Shown here in pieces: positions 9,146-18,474 of a DNA stretch of 64,000 nucleotides. The notes beneath the pieces were generated by a model that ran no database searches, was not told the DNA's origin, and saw nothing but the letters and a program-made list of their open reading frames with translations. Each line of letters opens with the position of its first letter. The stretch's first letter is position 1. This DNA comes from Peribacillus simplex. Lineage in GTDB: Bacteria; Bacillota; Bacilli; Bacillales; DSM-1321. The translations under genes and the position numbers were made by a program. Location: NCBI RefSeq assembly GCF_900156045.1, contig NZ_FTMX01000002.1, positions 682,001 through 746,000 of the forward strand, read 5' to 3'.

Positions 9146-9643
9146 TTAGATTATTTTTATCATCGGTTTCATCGCTTCGAACGGATTTTTGCATGCTTTA
9201 CAATATAAAATGCTGCGGCAGGCCGTTGGACCGAAGATATTCTCCATCGTGACATATGTCGATTCACAATATGGGCAATCCACGTGCCATGATCCATCAC
9301 TTTTCATTTGTCGAGGAGGAGGGGAGATTCCGAAAACCTTCAATCCAGCTTTCCCTTTTTCCGTGATTCGATCGGATGTCCACGAAGGGGAACGTAAAAA
9401 TTCCACATTTACATTTTTTACGGCAGGCAGCTGACGAAGGGCTGTTTCCACATTTTTTTGGATGATCGACAATGCCGGGCACCCAAGAAAAGTTGGCAGC
9501 ATTTTTACCGAAACGTCCTTGCCCGAAATCGTCACGTCTTCAACCATCCCCAAATCCAGGATACTTACTGTATCGATTTCGGGATCTTTAACGTCTTCCA
9601 GGAGCTTATAAATTTCTTCTGTGTTTAACTGTATGGTCGACAT
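9146..9643 (-). CDS. paaD: Phenylacetyl-CoA epoxidase accessory subunit PaaD
   Basis: The 165-residue protein has an N-terminal MIP18/DUF59 domain (VKDPEIDTVSILDLGMV, about residues 18-34, with TFLGCPA) and a C-terminal zinc-binding tail (CPYC and later CKAC). This is the classic PaaD layout. PaaD is thought to help maturation of the epoxidase iron centre. It sits directly after paaC with a GGGGAGGGG ribosome site. Confidence 0.93.
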   Translation of the reverse strand: MSTIQLNTEEIYKLLEDVKDPEIDTVSILDLGMVEDVTISGKDVSVKMLPTFLGCPALSIIQKNVETALRQLPAVKNVNVEFLRSPSWTSDRITEKGKAGLKVFGISPPPRQMKSDGSWHVDCPYCESTYVTMENIFGPTACRSILYCKACKNPFEAMKPMIKII

Positions 9644-9667
9644 GGTACCCCTCCCCTTTCCATTGAT

Positions 9668-10468
9668 TCACCATGAAGCTGCTTTATCGGTTGCGTACAC
9701 TTCACTTAACGTTTCAAGAGCCTTTTCCAAATCTTCCGTATGCTGGCCATTACGACCATCACCTCTTGCCATGCCTATTTCAATAGTTGTTGCTAAGCCC
9801 ACACTTTCAAAAATCGGGGTGATAGCCTCGATCCATTTTTTCTGTAAATCAGCTTCGCCTTCTATCAAGCCAAGCTCCACCATTTCCTCTCCATATTGTC
9901 CAAGTGAAAATACGCCGGCAAAATCCGGCATCGTTTTCCCAATCGCCGCTTTCATTCTCGAAACCGCTTCCAAGTGGCCAGATCCCAGCAATTGGACGAA
10001 CCATGTTTTCCAGTGCATCAAATGATAGTAAAGTTCCATCTGTACCTTTTGTGCCACTTCGGCAAGCGGTTCATATGAACATGACTGAAGGGATTGAACC
10101 TTAATCGCTTTGGCTTGGGTATAAAAATAATTCCGCACTACCGCAAACGCCCAATCATAATCCGGATCTTTCATATAGTAACCAGGACCATTGACCAATT
10201 CGAGAATGATTGCATTGCGCCGTTCCTTGGCAGGACGGTCGTGAGCCAGTTTATCAGCATCCCCTTCACCGAGTTCATCCAGTAATTTATAATATATGGC
10301 TGCATGACCCATCGTGTCTTGTGATATCGAAGCGGATGCAACATCTTCTTCGATATGCGGTGCGAGTCCAAGCCATTCTGCACCACGGTAAGAATGGATG
10401 AAGTCATCGTCCGCCAGTTGAAGCAGCAATTCCTTGATTGCGATGTCCTTCAATGATTCATTCCTCAT
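9668..10468 (-). CDS. paaC: Phenylacetyl-CoA epoxidase structural subunit PaaC
   Basis: The 266-residue ferritin-like helical subunit is related to PaaA but lacks its complete diiron ligand set, as known for PaaC. Segments such as LLQLADDDFIHSYRGAEWLGLAP and AEVAQKVQMELYYHLMHW are characteristic. PaaA-PaaC form the core of the multicomponent epoxidase. The start overlaps the end of paaB by 11 bp, with a TGGAGGTG ribosome site inside paaB. Confidence 0.94.
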   Translation of the reverse strand: MRNESLKDIAIKELLLQLADDDFIHSYRGAEWLGLAPHIEEDVASASISQDTMGHAAIYYKLLDELGEGDADKLAHDRPAKERRNAIILELVNGPGYYMKDPDYDWAFAVVRNYFYTQAKAIKVQSLQSCSYEPLAEVAQKVQMELYYHLMHWKTWFVQLLGSGHLEAVSRMKAAIGKTMPDFAGVFSLGQYGEEMVELGLIEGEADLQKKWIEAITPIFESVGLATTIEIGMARGDGRNGQHTEDLEKALETLSEVYATDKAASW

Positions 10469-10817
10469 TTTTCACACCTCCAGCCCAAGACATGATCTCT
10501 TTTTCATCGAGCATTCCCTGCTCATACTTCCGCCATTTTTTCTTTAAATACCCGTACCCTTTTGTGGTCCTGTAATCTTTATTATCAATACGTTGAAGCG
10601 TTTTCTTTTCCTCGACCGTCATTTTCCGTATATTCTGTCTTTTCACAACCCAGATATCATCAACCGCTTCACGTCTCATGAAGTTTTCTTGTGCCATCAT
10701 GATGGCGATATCCTCATTTGGGGCCAGCAGGCTGAAGTGGTATTGAACGGGCGATGATTGCGTTTTACGGCTGAATACTTCAAATTCTTCAAAGTAATTT
10801 CCTTGTCTAGTTTCCAT
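10458..10817 (-). CDS. paaB: Phenylacetyl-CoA epoxidase subunit PaaB
   Basis: The 119-residue small subunit begins with FEEFEVFSRKTQSSPVQYHF and contains HFSLLAPNEDIAIMMAQENF, close to the PaaB family pattern. PaaB bridges PaaAC heterodimers. The usual short protein is extended C-terminally by about 25 charged residues (from KDYRTTKGYGYLKKKW), which is common in Bacillus homologues as far as I recall. It lies between paaA and paaC with an 18-bp gap to paaA. Confidence 0.92.
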   Translation of the reverse strand: METRQGNYFEEFEVFSRKTQSSPVQYHFSLLAPNEDIAIMMAQENFMRREAVDDIWVVKRQNIRKMTVEEKKTLQRIDNKDYRTTKGYGYLKKKWRKYEQGMLDEKEIMSWAGGVKNEE

Positions 10818-10835
10818 ATCGTCCTTCCCCCTCCA

Positions 10836-11792
10836 TTAGATGACCTTTGGCGCCAACGCCTCACGTACCCATTTATTATTTTCATAAGAAATTCTTCGAA
10901 GGCTTAGGCGATCCTGCGAACGGGGGCCTTCATTCCTTGCGAGCACCTTCAATTTCCCCCAATCGGGTTGTTTGTAAATCCAGGTTTCAGATGTTTTATC
11001 AAACCTAAGCGTTTCATCGGGAATGCTAAAACCGAGTGAAAGGATCCGCTTCACATATTTAGAAAAAAAGGCTTGTCGAAGCTGTTCATTCGTACTGGTT
11101 CTGATTCTGTACTTAATCGTTATATCCTGTTTGGATGTGCCCACTTCATTCTTGCTGGGAGGTCCAAAGAAAAGTAATAAAGATTCCCACCAATAATCGA
11201 TGGAGTCTTGAACCAATTTCCTTTGTTCTTCCGTCCCTTCAGCCAAAGCCATGATTATCGCTTCACCATGCTGGGCGTGAAAAACTTCTTCCGCGCAAAT
11301 CCTTTGTAATGCCCGGGCATAAGGTCCGTATGAGGCGCCAAGCATGTTCGTCTGGGAAATGATGGCTGCTCCATCAACCAGCCAACCAATCAATCCAGCA
11401 TCGCCCCAGGATTTGGCTTCCATATGGAAAACATTATGAAACTTTAAATCTCCTTTAAACAAATCTTGCATTAGGTCATCCCGTTTTTTTCCGTACGGCT
11501 TTAGCAAATCCTCGGCGACCCGAAGCAATAATTGCCCATGCCCCATTTCATCCTGCACCTTAGCCATGATCCCAAGTTTTCTATTTAAGGTCGGTGCTTT
11601 AGGCACCCATTCCTTTTCTGGAAGCGCCCCCATGATTTCACTGATTCCATGCATCGATATTAACTTGATTAAAGTGCTCCGGTATTCTTCCGGCATCCAA
11701 TCATCCGCTTCTATCTTTTCTCCTGCTTCGATTCTGGCAATGAATTGATTCAGCTTTTCTTCTCCTGCCATATCATTTAAAAGAACGTTCAT
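10836..11792 (-). CDS. paaA: Phenylacetyl-CoA 1,2-epoxidase catalytic subunit PaaA
   Basis: A diiron protein of 318 residues. I place the start at the ATG at 11790-11792, since the upstream GTG of the longer frame lies inside the AGGTGAT ribosome site itself. Diiron ligands are visible in KVQDEMGHGQLLLR and AEEVFHAQHGE. PaaA epoxidises the ring of phenylacetyl-CoA with O2. It is the first gene of the paa operon, and a palindromic operator candidate lies just upstream. Confidence 0.95.
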   Translation of the reverse strand: MNVLLNDMAGEEKLNQFIARIEAGEKIEADDWMPEEYRSTLIKLISMHGISEIMGALPEKEWVPKAPTLNRKLGIMAKVQDEMGHGQLLLRVAEDLLKPYGKKRDDLMQDLFKGDLKFHNVFHMEAKSWGDAGLIGWLVDGAAIISQTNMLGASYGPYARALQRICAEEVFHAQHGEAIIMALAEGTEEQRKLVQDSIDYWWESLLLFFGPPSKNEVGTSKQDITIKYRIRTSTNEQLRQAFFSKYVKRILSLGFSIPDETLRFDKTSETWIYKQPDWGKLKVLARNEGPRSQDRLSLRRISYENNKWVREALAPKVI

Positions 11793-11814
11793 CCAAATCA
11801 CCTCTTTTTATAAT

Positions 11815-11835
11815 ATAACGTTTATATAACGTTAT
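11815..11835. promoter_or_regulatory. Candidate PaaX operator in the paaA promoter
   Basis: A 21-bp near-perfect palindrome with half-site ATAACGTT lies 23 bp upstream of the paaA start. It contains AACGT at 11817 and again at 11828, the same 11-bp phasing seen upstream of paaK and of the symporter unit. Assignment to PaaX is inference from position and recurrence. Confidence 0.55.
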
Positions 11836-11919
11836 TATATTTAATTGTTATATTAAATGCAAGACTATTCTGTCTTTTTTCATAATAAAAGGAAATTATC
11901 AGGGTATTTCACTAATCTT

Positions 11920-12204
<285 letters not shown>

Positions 12205-12361
12205 TTACATTAAGAAATAAACCCATGGTTAACCACGAATGCACCCGCATTATGTATCGTGTTTTCGCACCACTTGTTCGAGTTTTTGGGCTTCACGTAT
12301 TTCAATCGGTACATACGCAGGCATATACTGAACGTCAGAATTATGTTCATGAGCACTGAAT

Positions 12362-13690
12362 TTATAAACTAATGACTTCATCTTTCCGCTTATCAACGAC
12401 ACGAATCGCTTTTCCTTCTGAACGGGGTATGCTTTTGGGAATGTTGACAACAACATCCATCGTTACAAGACATGCAGATTTCAAATGATGCTGAATCGTT
12501 TTCCTTAATATCTCTACATTTCCATGCGTTAAGTCTTCTTCAATCTCCCTGTAGAAACCGCTTTCAATTTCAATATGCAGTTCAACACCGTCCATTTTCC
12601 CCTTCTTAACAAGATGAATCTGATAATGAGGCACAATTCCCTCCATTTGGAATAATACACGCTCAATTTCAGAAGGAAATACATTCACTCCCCTGACTAT
12701 GATCATATCATCCGTTCTGCCTTTAACACGGGACATTCTAGTTGTGGTACGCCCGCATTTACACGGTTCATGGGTAATTGAGGCGATATCACCCGTCCGA
12801 TAACGAATGATTGGCAGCGCTTCCTTTGTAAGGCTGGTAAAGACAAGTTCCCCATCTTCGCCGTCCTCCACTGGTTCAAGCGTGTCCGGGTTAATGACCT
12901 CGACAAGAAAATGGTCTTCTGCGATATGCAGTCCATCCTGTGCTTCATGGCATTCTACCGCAACTCCGGGCCCCATGATCTCACTTAGTCCGTAAATATC
13001 GATGGCTTTCAAATTCAGTTTTCTCTCAAGTGTTGCCCTCATTTCCTCTGACCATGGCTCAGCTCCGAAAATCCCATACTCAAGCCCATTATCTGCAGGA
13101 TCAATCCCCATCTCTTCCATCTTTTCGGCGATATTCAAAATATAAGTAGGGGTTCCACAAATGCCGCGCGGTTTAAAATCATTGATGATCGTAATCTGCC
13201 GATCGGTATTCCCCCCTGAAATGGGCACTGTCGCAACTCCTAGTTTTTCTGCACCACAATGCAAACCGAGGCCCCCGGTAAACAGACCATATCCATATGC
13301 GTTATGGAAAATATCTGACTTGCGACCTCCAGCAGCTGCAATTCCACGTGCGACGATTGTTGCCCAGTTTTCCAAATCATTTTTCGTATAACCGACAATT
13401 GTAGGCTTTCCGCTTGTTCCGGATGAACCATGAATGCGTGTGACATCCTCCATCGGAACGGCGAATAAACCGAATGGATACTGATCTCGAAGAGTCTGTT
13501 TTTTTGTAAAAGGAAGCTTTATCACATCATTTAGAGTTTGAATATCTTCTGGTTCCAAGCCCATCTCCCTAAATTTTTCTCTGTAATAAGGTACATTTTC
13601 ATATACATGGCTTATCGTTTTTTTTAAGCGAGCCAATTGTAAACTTTCCATTTCAGCACGCGAAGCCGTTTCAATTTCCGGATTGTACAT
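12362..13690 (-). CDS. paaK: Phenylacetate-CoA ligase
   Basis: The AMP-forming ligase of 442 residues starts at the ATG at 13688-13690, behind GAGGGGG. The ATP-binding P-loop HGSSGTSGKPTIVGYT, the IYGLSEIMGPGV motif, YRTGDIA and the C-terminal hinge VKGRTDDMIIVRGVNVFPSEIE identify PaaK. It activates phenylacetate with ATP and CoA as the committed first step. It is transcribed leftwards from a 260-bp region shared with the divergent symporter unit. Confidence 0.95.
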   Translation of the reverse strand: MYNPEIETASRAEMESLQLARLKKTISHVYENVPYYREKFREMGLEPEDIQTLNDVIKLPFTKKQTLRDQYPFGLFAVPMEDVTRIHGSSGTSGKPTIVGYTKNDLENWATIVARGIAAAGGRKSDIFHNAYGYGLFTGGLGLHCGAEKLGVATVPISGGNTDRQITIINDFKPRGICGTPTYILNIAEKMEEMGIDPADNGLEYGIFGAEPWSEEMRATLERKLNLKAIDIYGLSEIMGPGVAVECHEAQDGLHIAEDHFLVEVINPDTLEPVEDGEDGELVFTSLTKEALPIIRYRTGDIASITHEPCKCGRTTTRMSRVKGRTDDMIIVRGVNVFPSEIERVLFQMEGIVPHYQIHLVKKGKMDGVELHIEIESGFYREIEEDLTHGNVEILRKTIQHHLKSACLVTMDVVVNIPKSIPRSEGKAIRVVDKRKDEVISL

Positions 13691-13735
13691 TGTTTTTGTC
13701 CCCCTCAATTTTACATTGTCCCATCTGACATACAT

Positions 13736-13930
13736 AACGGTAATAAAACGGATATTAAATTATTGTTATGATTTATTTCAAGATTAATACGTCATTTCTA
13801 CGTTGTCAATAATGTTTTTTTAATTCAGAAAAATGACCGAACAAACAAAAAAATAATTTACTAAATTTTCAGACTATGTTAATTTTAACAATGATATATC
13901 ATTTTATCAAACGTTCGTTTTAAAAACGTT
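13736..13930. promoter_or_regulatory. Divergent paaK / symporter promoter region with two AACG-pair motifs
   Basis: Two copies of the motif seen before paaA occur here: AACGG-N6-AACGG at 13736-13751 on the plus strand (paaK side) and its reverse-strand form, TCGTT-N6-ACGTT, at 13915-13930, close to the symporter start. Both keep the 11-bp phasing. This suggests joint control of ligase, uptake and epoxidase by one regulator, presumably PaaX. Confidence 0.5.
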
Positions 13931-13953
13931 CTATACTAAAAAGGGGGCTTACT

Positions 13954-14307
13954 ATGGAATCACCAGCTAAAACTGGGCATCCACCATCAGGTCATGACAG
14001 CGGAAATAAGTATCGTCAATTAATTGAAACGGAAGAATTCAAGTTTTTGCTTCAAAAGAAAAAAGCTTTCATCGTACCTATCACTCTCTTCTTTCTTGCT
14101 TTTTATTTTATTCTGCCTATTTTAGCTGCTTATAGCGAAGTATTGAAAGGTGAAGCTTTTTTCAATATTACTTGGGCGTGGGTATATGCACTTCTCCAAT
14201 TTGCCGTCGTATGGTTAGGAGGAATTGTCTATATCAAAAAGGCAGCGAAGTACGACAAACTGGCTAAAAATATCTTGAAAAAATATGAGAAGGAGCTTGG
14301 CGAATGA
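13954..14307 (+). CDS. DUF485 membrane protein, symporter partner
   Basis: The 117-residue protein has a hydrophilic N-terminus and two membrane segments (about residues 40-58 and 73-93), ending in a lysine-rich tail; this is the DUF485 pattern. Such genes precede acetate/solute:sodium symporters (ywcB-ywcA in B. subtilis). The AGGGGG ribosome site sets the start, and its stop overlaps the next gene's ATG (ATGA). It probably assembles with that transporter. Confidence 0.85.
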   Translation: MESPAKTGHPPSGHDSGNKYRQLIETEEFKFLLQKKKAFIVPITLFFLAFYFILPILAAYSEVLKGEAFFNITWAWVYALLQFAVVWLGGIVYIKKAAKYDKLAKNILKKYEKELGE

Positions 14308-15854
14308 GCATTTTATCCCTCACACTTTTTTTGGGCATCATTTTGTTAACGCTTACAATAACCTATTACTCTTCTAAGAAGACGAAAAATGCCAGTGATT
14401 TTTATACTGCCGGCGGCGGATTGACAGCATGGCAAAATGGATTGGCCGTGGCAGGTGACTTTATGTCAGCCGCTTCTTTCCTGGGAATTACAGGTGCAAT
14501 CGCACTGATTGGTTTCGATGGCTTTTACATGAGCATCGGGAACCTTGTTGCCTTTCTTGTCTTATTGTACCTTGTGTCGGAACCACTTCGCAATCTAGGT
14601 AAGTTTACGCTGGCAGACATGATTTCAGCACGCTTCAAATCAAAAAAAGTGCGAGGGATAGCAGCCGCCAATACACTTGTCATTTCAATCTTTTACATGA
14701 TTGCACAACTTGTTGGTGCAGGGGGATTAATTAAACTGCTGCTCGGCATCGATTATTGGCTATCCGTCCTACTTGTCGGTGTATTGATGACGATTTATGT
14801 AATTTTCGGCGGGATGAGAGCGACAAGCTGGGTGCAGATCACCAAAGCGGTTCTCTTACTAGGCGGTTCCGCTGTGCTGACGTTCATCGTATTTTCCCGT
14901 TTTAATTTCAACATTTCAGAGATGTTCCATCATGTCCAAACTGCAACACCACTCGGAAAGGAATTTTTGAATCCTGGAAATAAATACACCGATGGACTCG
15001 ACATGATTTCATTTAATATGTCGCTTGTCCTCGGAGCAGCAGGCCTTCCGCATTTACTCGTCCGCTTCTTTACAGTAAAGGACGCAGCTACCGCAAGGAA
15101 ATCCGTCGTTTATTCTACATGGTTTATAGGGATATTTTTCATCATGACGATTTTCCTTGGCTTCGGTGCTGCATCTTTCGTCGGTTTTGAGCGGATCGTC
15201 GAAGCAAACTCAGCTGGAAACATGGCCGCGCCCCTTCTTGCATTAACCATGGGCGGTGAATTTTTATTCGCATTCGTTTCTGCTGTGGCATTTGCCACGA
15301 TTTTAGCGGTTGTATCCGGTCTTGTTTTAACGTCAGCATCCGCTTTTGCACATGATATATACGGTGAAATCATCAAGGAAGGAAAGATCACGGAAAAACA
15401 GCAAATACTAGTCGCCCGAATGGCTTCTGTCGGCGTAGCTGTCATTTCGATTTTACTTGCATTATTTGCACAATCAATGAATGTCGCTTTTCTTTCAGTC
15501 CTCGCGCTTGGAATTGCTGCAAGTGCCAATTTACCGATCATCCTTTGCACAATATATTGGAAACGCTTCAACGCAACCGGAGCGATCACAGGAATGTTAT
15601 TCGGGTTACTCAGTTCCATCATACTGGTCATGCTCAGTCCCAATGTATGGAATCCGGAACCAGGAATGGGTATATTCACAGGCAATCCCCTCTTCACGAT
15701 GAGCAACCCGACCATTTTCACCGTACCGCTTGGCTTTATTGGAGCCTACTTAGGTACAATCTTGTCAAAAGCAAAAGATGAGGAAAACAGTTTTCCTGAA
15801 GTACTGTTCAAATCTAACACAGGATATGGGATAAGTTCAGCAAAAGACCATTAA
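14304..15854 (+). CDS. Sodium:solute symporter, probable phenylacetate permease (ActP/PaaL type)
   Basis: The 516-residue protein has about 13 membrane segments. The conserved early region DFYTAGGGLTAWQNGLAVAG (about residues 31-50) and DFMSAASFLG identify the SSS family, acetate-permease branch. In the paa neighbourhood (paaK divergent, paaI downstream) the substrate is more likely phenylacetate, as for PaaL in pseudomonads, but acetate or another short acid is possible. It is translationally coupled to the DUF485 gene. Confidence 0.87.
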   Translation: MSILSLTLFLGIILLTLTITYYSSKKTKNASDFYTAGGGLTAWQNGLAVAGDFMSAASFLGITGAIALIGFDGFYMSIGNLVAFLVLLYLVSEPLRNLGKFTLADMISARFKSKKVRGIAAANTLVISIFYMIAQLVGAGGLIKLLLGIDYWLSVLLVGVLMTIYVIFGGMRATSWVQITKAVLLLGGSAVLTFIVFSRFNFNISEMFHHVQTATPLGKEFLNPGNKYTDGLDMISFNMSLVLGAAGLPHLLVRFFTVKDAATARKSVVYSTWFIGIFFIMTIFLGFGAASFVGFERIVEANSAGNMAAPLLALTMGGEFLFAFVSAVAFATILAVVSGLVLTSASAFAHDIYGEIIKEGKITEKQQILVARMASVGVAVISILLALFAQSMNVAFLSVLALGIAASANLPIILCTIYWKRFNATGAITGMLFGLLSSIILVMLSPNVWNPEPGMGIFTGNPLFTMSNPTIFTVPLGFIGAYLGTILSKAKDEENSFPEVLFKSNTGYGISSAKDH

Positions 15855-15871
15855 TAAAAAGGGGGATTTTC

Positions 15872-16318
15872 ATGACCACACATTTAGATCAGGATGTTCA
15901 TGAATTGCATTACGACCAAATTAAACAAGTACTGCTTGACGAACCGTATGCTTCTTTTCTCGGGATGAGATTGACGAAACTCGGTCCCGGCACAGCTGAA
16001 GCAGAATTGATTCCAAGTGACCACATGCTCAATGCACATGGAACGGTTCACGGTGCCATTATCTTTTCACTTGCTGATTATGTATTCGCAGCAGCCAGCA
16101 ATTCATATGGCAAAATAGCGGTTGGCGTTTCAAATAATATCAACTTCTTATCAGCTGGCAAACGGGGGGAGACTTTAACCGCTAGAGCAAAAGAGATAAA
16201 GAAAAACCATAAACTGGCATGGTATAAAATAGACGTGTTAAATGAAAGGGAATTGATCGCAACCATGGAGGCGATGGTATTCAGGAAAAATCAATATTTC
16301 GTCGACCACGTTGAATAA
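15872..16318 (+). CDS. paaI: Hotdog-fold acyl-CoA thioesterase PaaI
   Basis: The 148-residue single hotdog-domain protein has NAHGTVHGAIIFSLADYVFA, the catalytic region of PaaI (Asp in LADY), and GVSNNINFLSAGK. PaaI hydrolyses ring-hydroxylated phenylacetyl-CoA species and frees trapped CoA. It has a GGGGG ribosome site, lies 17 bp after the symporter gene and is followed by a clear terminator. Confidence 0.9.
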   Translation: MTTHLDQDVHELHYDQIKQVLLDEPYASFLGMRLTKLGPGTAEAELIPSDHMLNAHGTVHGAIIFSLADYVFAAASNSYGKIAVGVSNNINFLSAGKRGETLTARAKEIKKNHKLAWYKIDVLNERELIATMEAMVFRKNQYFVDHVE

Positions 16319-16327
16319 GAAACGTTT

Positions 16328-16365
16328 GAAACCGGACAAGCAATCCACTTGTCCGGTTTCTTTTC
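16328..16365 (+). terminator. Intrinsic terminator after paaI
   Basis: A 13-bp perfect stem pairs 16328-16340 with 16348-16360 (core ACCGGACAAG) around a 7-nt loop, followed by a T-rich run. Confidence 0.9.
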
Positions 16366-16403
16366 CCTTGATTTGCCCATGATGCATGCGCAGAGCTGAA
16401 AAA

Positions 16404-16435
16404 AAGGGGGGATTCCCGATTCGGAATCCCCCCTT
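16404..16435 (-). terminator. Intrinsic terminator at the end of the decayed ureide cluster
   Basis: A perfect 13-bp stem (16404-16416 with 16423-16435, core GGGGGGATTCC) carries an A-run on its left, which is a U-run in leftward RNA. It would end transcripts coming from pucG and the allantoinase remnant. Confidence 0.85.
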
Positions 16436-16480
16436 ATAATGAATTCAATTGCCCCGAACCTTATTTGCCAAGCCTTCTCC

Positions 16481-17194
16481 CTAGTTATTGACCCGCAAGC
16501 CGGAATCTATCACTTTTAGCCACTCCCTACGCTCCCCTTCACTTATTACATCAATCTGATAAACTATTTTCCCTTTATTAATGGTTCCCGTGATTTGGCA
16601 AGGAAAGGTAGGGCCCATATAAACGCTTTGCTTATGTTTTGCTAACACGCTTCAAAAACATTATGTATGGCAGGAACTTTCAGCTTTCAAAGGCATGGTG
16701 AGTGGTCGGAAGAAATCTTATCGAATTTCCCTTCTATATAAATAGTTAATCAATCTTTCTTGTTCTTCTCTTCCCCTAAGTGGGGAAGCGCATTTTGCAA
16801 CCGCACATTTTCTATTAAATCATCCTGATTGAATAATAGATAATGCGGACACGTCTCAACGTAAAAGGGTGAAATCATCCGCTCGTTCAAACTCCTCATT
16901 TCCCGTCGCTGAGAGAAAAGCTTTAAACCCAATGACTCCGGATTTGGCGAGATCCACTAAATCATCGATATTTCCCGGGACCATTCCTCTCCATATTCCA
17001 AAGTCTATAACCGACTTCATCTCACCGAGCTTGCCCTTTTCAAGGAGAGCCTTTCGAACGACTGTTGAAGGGATTCCATACAATGACATATCGAAATATG
17101 TGGTGCAGCCTCCCGCCGCCACATTTGCGATCCAGTTTCAAAGCCTTCCCAATGAGCGCAGCCAGGTTCGCTGAAGATGCACATGGACATCAAT
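16481..17194 (-). pseudogene. Decayed allantoinase gene (frameshifts and internal deletions)
   Basis: Pieces of an allantoinase appear in order on the minus strand but in different frames: IDVHVH (about 17177-17194), then FSEPGCAHWEGFETGSQ after a frame change, AAGGCTTYFDMSLYG through KSGVIGFKAFLSATG to ADDFTL (about 17122-16860), a jump directly to VETCPHYLLFNQDDLIE (about 16870-16810), a fragment SSDHSPC (about 16725), and a C-terminal HKQSVYMGPTFP...GKIVYQ ending at the TAG at 16481. Roughly the first 55 residues and about 100 central residues are gone. The gene is non-functional; intact allantoinase genes lie at 25.7 and 38.4 kb. Confidence 0.88.
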
Positions 17195-17197
17195 TAC

Positions 17198-18460
17198 TCA
17201 AAGAGAGCCTCGTGATGCTACCACTTTCTCCGTTTTTCCTACATACACATCAAGGGCAGCCTGCAAAGCCTCTCCCCGATTAACTTGGAACCCCTGGCGC
17301 AAAAGGACAGCTTCCAAGGAGGCCAATACAAACAGGATGTTTTCTTTCCTGCAACTGAACCCCATGGTTCCGATCCTCCAAATTTCCCCGTGAAGCGGAC
17401 CAAACGAGGAAGCGATTTCGATACCAAATTCATTCAACAGCATGGCTCTAACAGCTTCACCATCGATTCCATTTGGAATTTCGATGCAAGTTACACATGG
17501 AAGTTTGTTTTTCCCATCCCCGAATAACGTAAGTCCCATTGCCTTGATCCCTTCAACGAGAGCAGATTCGTGGAGTTCATGACGGGCAAAGCGCGTTTCC
17601 AGACCTTCTTCGAGTACAAGGCGCAACCCTTCACGTAACGCATAAATCATGGAAGTAGCTTCTGTATGGTGATTCAAACGGCGCGGCCCCCAATAATCCT
17701 GCAGCATGCTTAAATCGAAATAATTACTGGCGATCGGCCGGCGGACCGAAACCTTTTGGTTGTCTTCATCCGTCGCAATACCACGTTCCACCTTTTTACG
17801 GGACTGGATGATTTCTTCTATTCGCTCATTATACGTAATCGGTGCCATACCCGAAGGAACGGATAAGCATTTTTGTGTCCCGCCTATCAATCCATCAATA
17901 CACCATTCATCCACCTTTACATCGGTGCCCCCGATGGAGGCAACCGCATCCACCACAAGCAGGACTCCCAATTCACGGCAAGCCAACCCGATTTCCTTCA
18001 AAGGCTGCATACAACCAGTGGAAGTTTCCCCATGGACGATTGCTGTTATTTTAGGGGAGACCTTCTTGATTTCCGCGATGACGGCTTCCGGTTCGAACAC
18101 CTCTCCCCAAGGACATTCCATCGTATGGACTTCAGCTCCGTATCGCTCACAAATTTCCACCAACAAATGACCGAACCTGCCGAATATAGGAACCAGAACC
18201 TTATCTCCTGGCTCAATGATGCTACATAAGATCGCTTCATTTCCCGATCTTGAGGTACCATCTATCGGAAACGCCCATTTATTTTTTGTTTGAAAAACCA
18301 AACGCAGCATTTCCATCACTTCATTCATGATAGTAGTGAATGCAGGATCGAATTGCCCTAATATCGGTGTGCTCATCGCCCTTAAGACACGCGGGTCCAC
18401 TTCGACCGGCCCTGGTGTCATGATCGTTCTCATCGGTGCATTCAATTCTGAATATGCCAT
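17198..18460 (-). CDS. pucG: (S)-Ureidoglycine-glyoxylate aminotransferase PucG
   Basis: The PLP-dependent class V aminotransferase of about 420 residues starts at the ATG at 18458-18460 with GGAG nine bases upstream. TPGPVEVDPRVLRAM opens the fold, DGTSRSGNEA contacts PLP phosphate, VVDAVASIGG and GGTQKCLS (Schiff-base lysine) follow. It closely resembles B. subtilis PucG, which transfers the ureidoglycine amino group to glyoxylate to make glycine and oxalurate. The frame is intact even though both flanking genes of the same pathway are decayed. It might still work with the intact ureide genes further right. Confidence 0.9.
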   Translation of the reverse strand: MAYSELNAPMRTIMTPGPVEVDPRVLRAMSTPILGQFDPAFTTIMNEVMEMLRLVFQTKNKWAFPIDGTSRSGNEAILCSIIEPGDKVLVPIFGRFGHLLVEICERYGAEVHTMECPWGEVFEPEAVIAEIKKVSPKITAIVHGETSTGCMQPLKEIGLACRELGVLLVVDAVASIGGTDVKVDEWCIDGLIGGTQKCLSVPSGMAPITYNERIEEIIQSRKKVERGIATDEDNQKVSVRRPIASNYFDLSMLQDYWGPRRLNHHTEATSMIYALREGLRLVLEEGLETRFARHELHESALVEGIKAMGLTLFGDGKNKLPCVTCIEIPNGIDGEAVRAMLLNEFGIEIASSFGPLHGEIWRIGTMGFSCRKENILFVLASLEAVLLRQGFQVNRGEALQAALDVYVGKTEKVVASRGSL

Positions 18461-18474
18461 TTTAACCAACTCCT

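Noticed and set aside
12250-12456. Minus-strand ORF overlapping the end of paaK
   Set aside because: It is in another frame of paaK, has no ribosome site or family resemblance, and paaK is clearly coding there.
15110-15721. 203-codon ORF antisense to the symporter gene
   Set aside because: It mirrors the strongly coding sodium symporter frame; residue composition is that of an antisense shadow.
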